In this document: positions 62,585-64,000 of the stretch, in pieces
How the letters are laid out: each line of letters begins with the position of its first letter
Numbering within the stretch: position 1 is the stretch's first letter
Position numbers and translations under genes: made by a program
Notes under the pieces: model-generated
What the model was told of the DNA's origin: nothing
Database searches by the model: none
The model's input: the letters and a program-made list of their open reading frames with translations, nothing else
DNA from: VRUE01 sp963837735
GTDB lineage: Bacteria; Actinomycetota; Thermoleophilia; Solirubrobacterales; 70-9
Direction: 5' to 3'
DNA length: 64,000 nt
Assembly: GCA_963837735.1 (NCBI GenBank)
Contig: CAWIOM010000006.1
Location: 82,794-146,793 of the forward strand

Positions 62585-63028
62585 CTAGCCGCCGCCCCAG
62601 TCTCCCGATCCCGGGCAGCCGCCGACGCCCTTCTGCGTGCAGGGGAAGCTGAGCAAGCCGTCTGCGGCCCGCTTGATCTTGAACTTCTGCGAGCTCGGGT
62701 CGGACCGGAGGACGATCGTGTACGTCGAGAGGTCGAGATTGTTGACCTTCAGGGTCGGGCCGTCCGGCAGCGTCGGCACGAGCGCGCGCAGGGCGTTCGC
62801 ATTGCAGTCCGCGTAGCTCAGCGATTCGACCCCGCAGGTCTCCATCGTCACCTCGGCGGCGTGGGCGACCTGCTTCGCGCGCGCGTCCCGGGCCTTGCTC
62901 ACCTGATCGCCGAATGCGGGCATCGCGATCGAGGAGAGGACCGCGATGACCAGCATTACGACCAGGAGCTCGATCAGGGTCAGTCCGGACTCCTCCTGCA
63001 GCAACTGTCTCGAGAGGGCGGCCATCAC
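62585..63028 (-). CDS. Type IV pilin-like protein
   Basis: 147 residues. The prepilin leader ends at the G before LTLIELLVVMLVIAVLSSIA (GLTLIELL, with Glu at +5 of the mature protein), the cleavage site of prepilin peptidase. The C-terminal globular domain contains Cys pairs (METCGVESLSYADCN; PCTQKGVGGCPG) likely forming disulfide loops. No pilus assembly genes occur in the window, so it may be an orphan or minor pilin/competence pseudopilin. GTG start at 63028, ATG next codon. Confidence 0.85.
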   Translation of the reverse strand: MMAALSRQLLQEESGLTLIELLVVMLVIAVLSSIAMPAFGDQVSKARDARAKQVAHAAEVTMETCGVESLSYADCNANALRALVPTLPDGPTLKVNNLDLSTYTIVLRSDPSSQKFKIKRAADGLLSFPCTQKGVGGCPGSGDWGGG

Positions 63029-63086
63029 AATTACTTCGGCTCCCGGCGAGAGGGTTCCTTAGGCCCCTGTTAGATCGCTTACAGCG

Positions 63087-63488
63087 TCACTTCTTGAGGT
63101 GGAAGCGCAGCCAGTGCGACCGGCAGCGGACGCCGCCCTTGAGCTTGTCCGTGAGCCGGACCCGGCCGCTGACCGAGCCGCCCTTGGCGCGACCCCTGAG
63201 GTACACGGTGTCGGTCGAGCCGTACTGGACGTCGCGGAAATTGCCGCCTTGGGCGACCGGTGTCTTCAGGAACCCGCTCTCGTCGAGCAGCAGCTTGGTG
63301 CCGTTCCGGCACTTCAGCTCTGCCTTGAAACGCAGGACCTGAACCGAGTGGCTCGTGGCCGCGAGGCGGATCCGGAACCCCTGGTTGGTCTTGCCCCTCA
63401 ACGTGTCGCGCTGACCCGCCTCGGCCGGTGCCGCGGCCGCAGCCGCCAGGCTGCAGGCGAGGATCGCGGCCAAAATTCGTCTCTGCAT
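63087..63488 (-). CDS. Small secreted basic protein
   Basis: 133 residues with a clear signal peptide (RRILAAILACSLAAAAAAPAEAG) and a beta-rich body (NQGFRIRLAATSHSVQVLRFK; DTVYLRGRAKGGSVSGRVRL) ending in Lys residues. The Cys in KCRNGTK and VRCRSH may pair. Resembles secreted domain ends seen elsewhere in the window. GGGAGAG precedes the ATG. Function unknown. Confidence 0.7.
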   Translation of the reverse strand: MQRRILAAILACSLAAAAAAPAEAGQRDTLRGKTNQGFRIRLAATSHSVQVLRFKAELKCRNGTKLLLDESGFLKTPVAQGGNFRDVQYGSTDTVYLRGRAKGGSVSGRVRLTDKLKGGVRCRSHWLRFHLKK

Positions 63489-63588
63489 CTCTGCTCTCCC
63501 ATGATGGTTGGTGACATGTCCCTTCGGCCCTGCAACAGGCGGGAAGCGGAATGGGGCGGAACCGCTGTCAGTCTCCTTACAGCAGCCC

Positions 63589-63610
63589 GCGCGGCCTGCG
63601 AGGGCCGCGC
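63589..63610 (-). terminator. GC hairpin between the Crp-type regulator and the secreted-protein gene
   Basis: GCGCGGCC (63589-63596) pairs perfectly with GGCCGCGC (63603-63610) around a 6-nt loop, 63 bp after the regulator stop. No T-run follows on the minus strand, so the assignment rests on structure and position. Confidence 0.45.
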
Positions 63611-63672
63611 CCGTTCCCTGCCTCAACACGGTCGACTCCGCGGGTCGCCGAGTTGACTGTCAGCGATCGAAC

Positions 63673-64000
63673 TCAGGTGTCGACGGGGGCCGGCGGGCTC
63701 CCCTTGAGCAGCCAGCGCCCCGGCTGCTCGGACTCGACCAGGCCCCGTTCGTCGAGAGCGCCCAAAGCGAGGCTGACGGTCGGCCGGCGGGCCCCGACCA
63801 TCTCCGCGAGCACGGTCTGGGGCACGTTGATCTCCACCTGGGTCCCCCCCGGCACCAACTCCCCCCATCTCTCGGCCAGCGCCCAGAGCAGGGCGTGAAG
63901 ACGGTCCTCGATGCCGACGACGCTCATGATCGCCGACTGCAGGGCAAGCTGCCGGGAACGGTCGATCGCCCGAGCGGCGATCGACCCGGCGACCGCCGGC
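63673..64000 (-). CDS. Crp/Fnr-family transcription regulator, C-terminal part (partial)
   Basis: The visible 108 residues are the end of the dimerisation helix (SRQLALQSAIMSVVGIEDRLHALLWAL) and the winged helix-turn-helix (VPQTVLAEMVGARRPTVSLALGALDERGLVES), with GRWLLKG at the wing. The pattern (HALLWALAERWG) is that of Crp/Fnr proteins that bind promoters as dimers. The effector domain lies beyond the window end, so the ligand (cAMP, Fe-S, other) is unknown. Confidence 0.85.
   Translation of the reverse strand, partial: PAVAGSIAARAIDRSRQLALQSAIMSVVGIEDRLHALLWALAERWGELVPGGTQVEINVPQTVLAEMVGARRPTVSLALGALDERGLVESEQPGRWLLKGSPPAPVDT

Overview
The window is GC-rich, densely packed DNA, about 64 kb, with short intergenic gaps, many ATGA/GTGA stop-start overlaps and many promoters whose -10 box lies only 6-8 nt before the start codon (leaderless mRNAs). 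Together with complex II of the CCG-subunit type, large secreted Gly/Pro-rich beta-propeller proteins with lysine/arginine-rich tails, and a PhoB-family/pst locus, this suggests an actinobacterium of the Thermoleophilia (Solirubrobacterales-like). That placement is inference. No rRNA or marker search was possible.

Layout. 0-2.3 kb: end of a complex II operon (sdhA-sdhB-CCG subunit). 2.5-6.5 kb: a CPA1 antiporter, a secreted YxFxxD-type protein, and asd/lysC for aspartate-family amino acids. 6.6-13.8 kb: a phosphate-uptake operon pstS-C-A-B that continues into four uncommon genes (lipoprotein, two zinc-ribbon proteins, an envelope protein), with a receiver-less PhoB-type regulator divergent from pstS. 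13.8-22.7 kb: ftsH followed by three envelope genes, including a roughly 1,490-residue surface protein. 22.7-29 kb: a second, large PstS-like secreted protein and two secreted propeller proteins. 29-34 kb: a complete arsenic operon pair (arsM-arsR divergent from acr3/arsC fusion-GAPDH-arsJ). 34-41 kb: a MerR/B12-type regulator, degenerate GGDEF protein, recR-ybaB-dnaX, a membrane glycosyltransferase and budA. 41-47.5 kb: membrane protein, CASTOR/POLLUX-like channel, NodIJ-type ABC exporter, a long-form SRP RNA, a CPA2 antiporter. 47.6-57.7 kb: a tRNA-Val gene and, 10 kb away in direct orientation, a 48-nt copy of its 3' part. Between them lie a desaturase, a Sco protein, a caa3/aa3-type oxidase operon and a TlpA-like thioredoxin, so this may be an integrated island, though no integrase is seen. 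57.7-64 kb: secreted proteins, an amidase, a cupin protein, a type IV prepilin and the end of a Crp-family regulator.

The most unusual signals are: (1) small palindromic repeats in which the centre is conserved between copies while the two arms differ from copy to copy yet stay mutually complementary, some of them lying inside open reading frames (dnaX and a glycosyltransferase gene); (2) three secreted-protein genes that have no ATG/GTG/TTG start but carry ATC exactly where neighbouring leaderless genes carry ATG/GTG; (3) the tRNA-Val-bounded segment; (4) a shared PHO-box-like element upstream of pstS and of a secreted propeller operon. Many genes carry one-base frameshifts, nearly all of them insertions. 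That pattern looks like residual assembly error rather than gene decay, so frameshifted genes are described here as whole genes.
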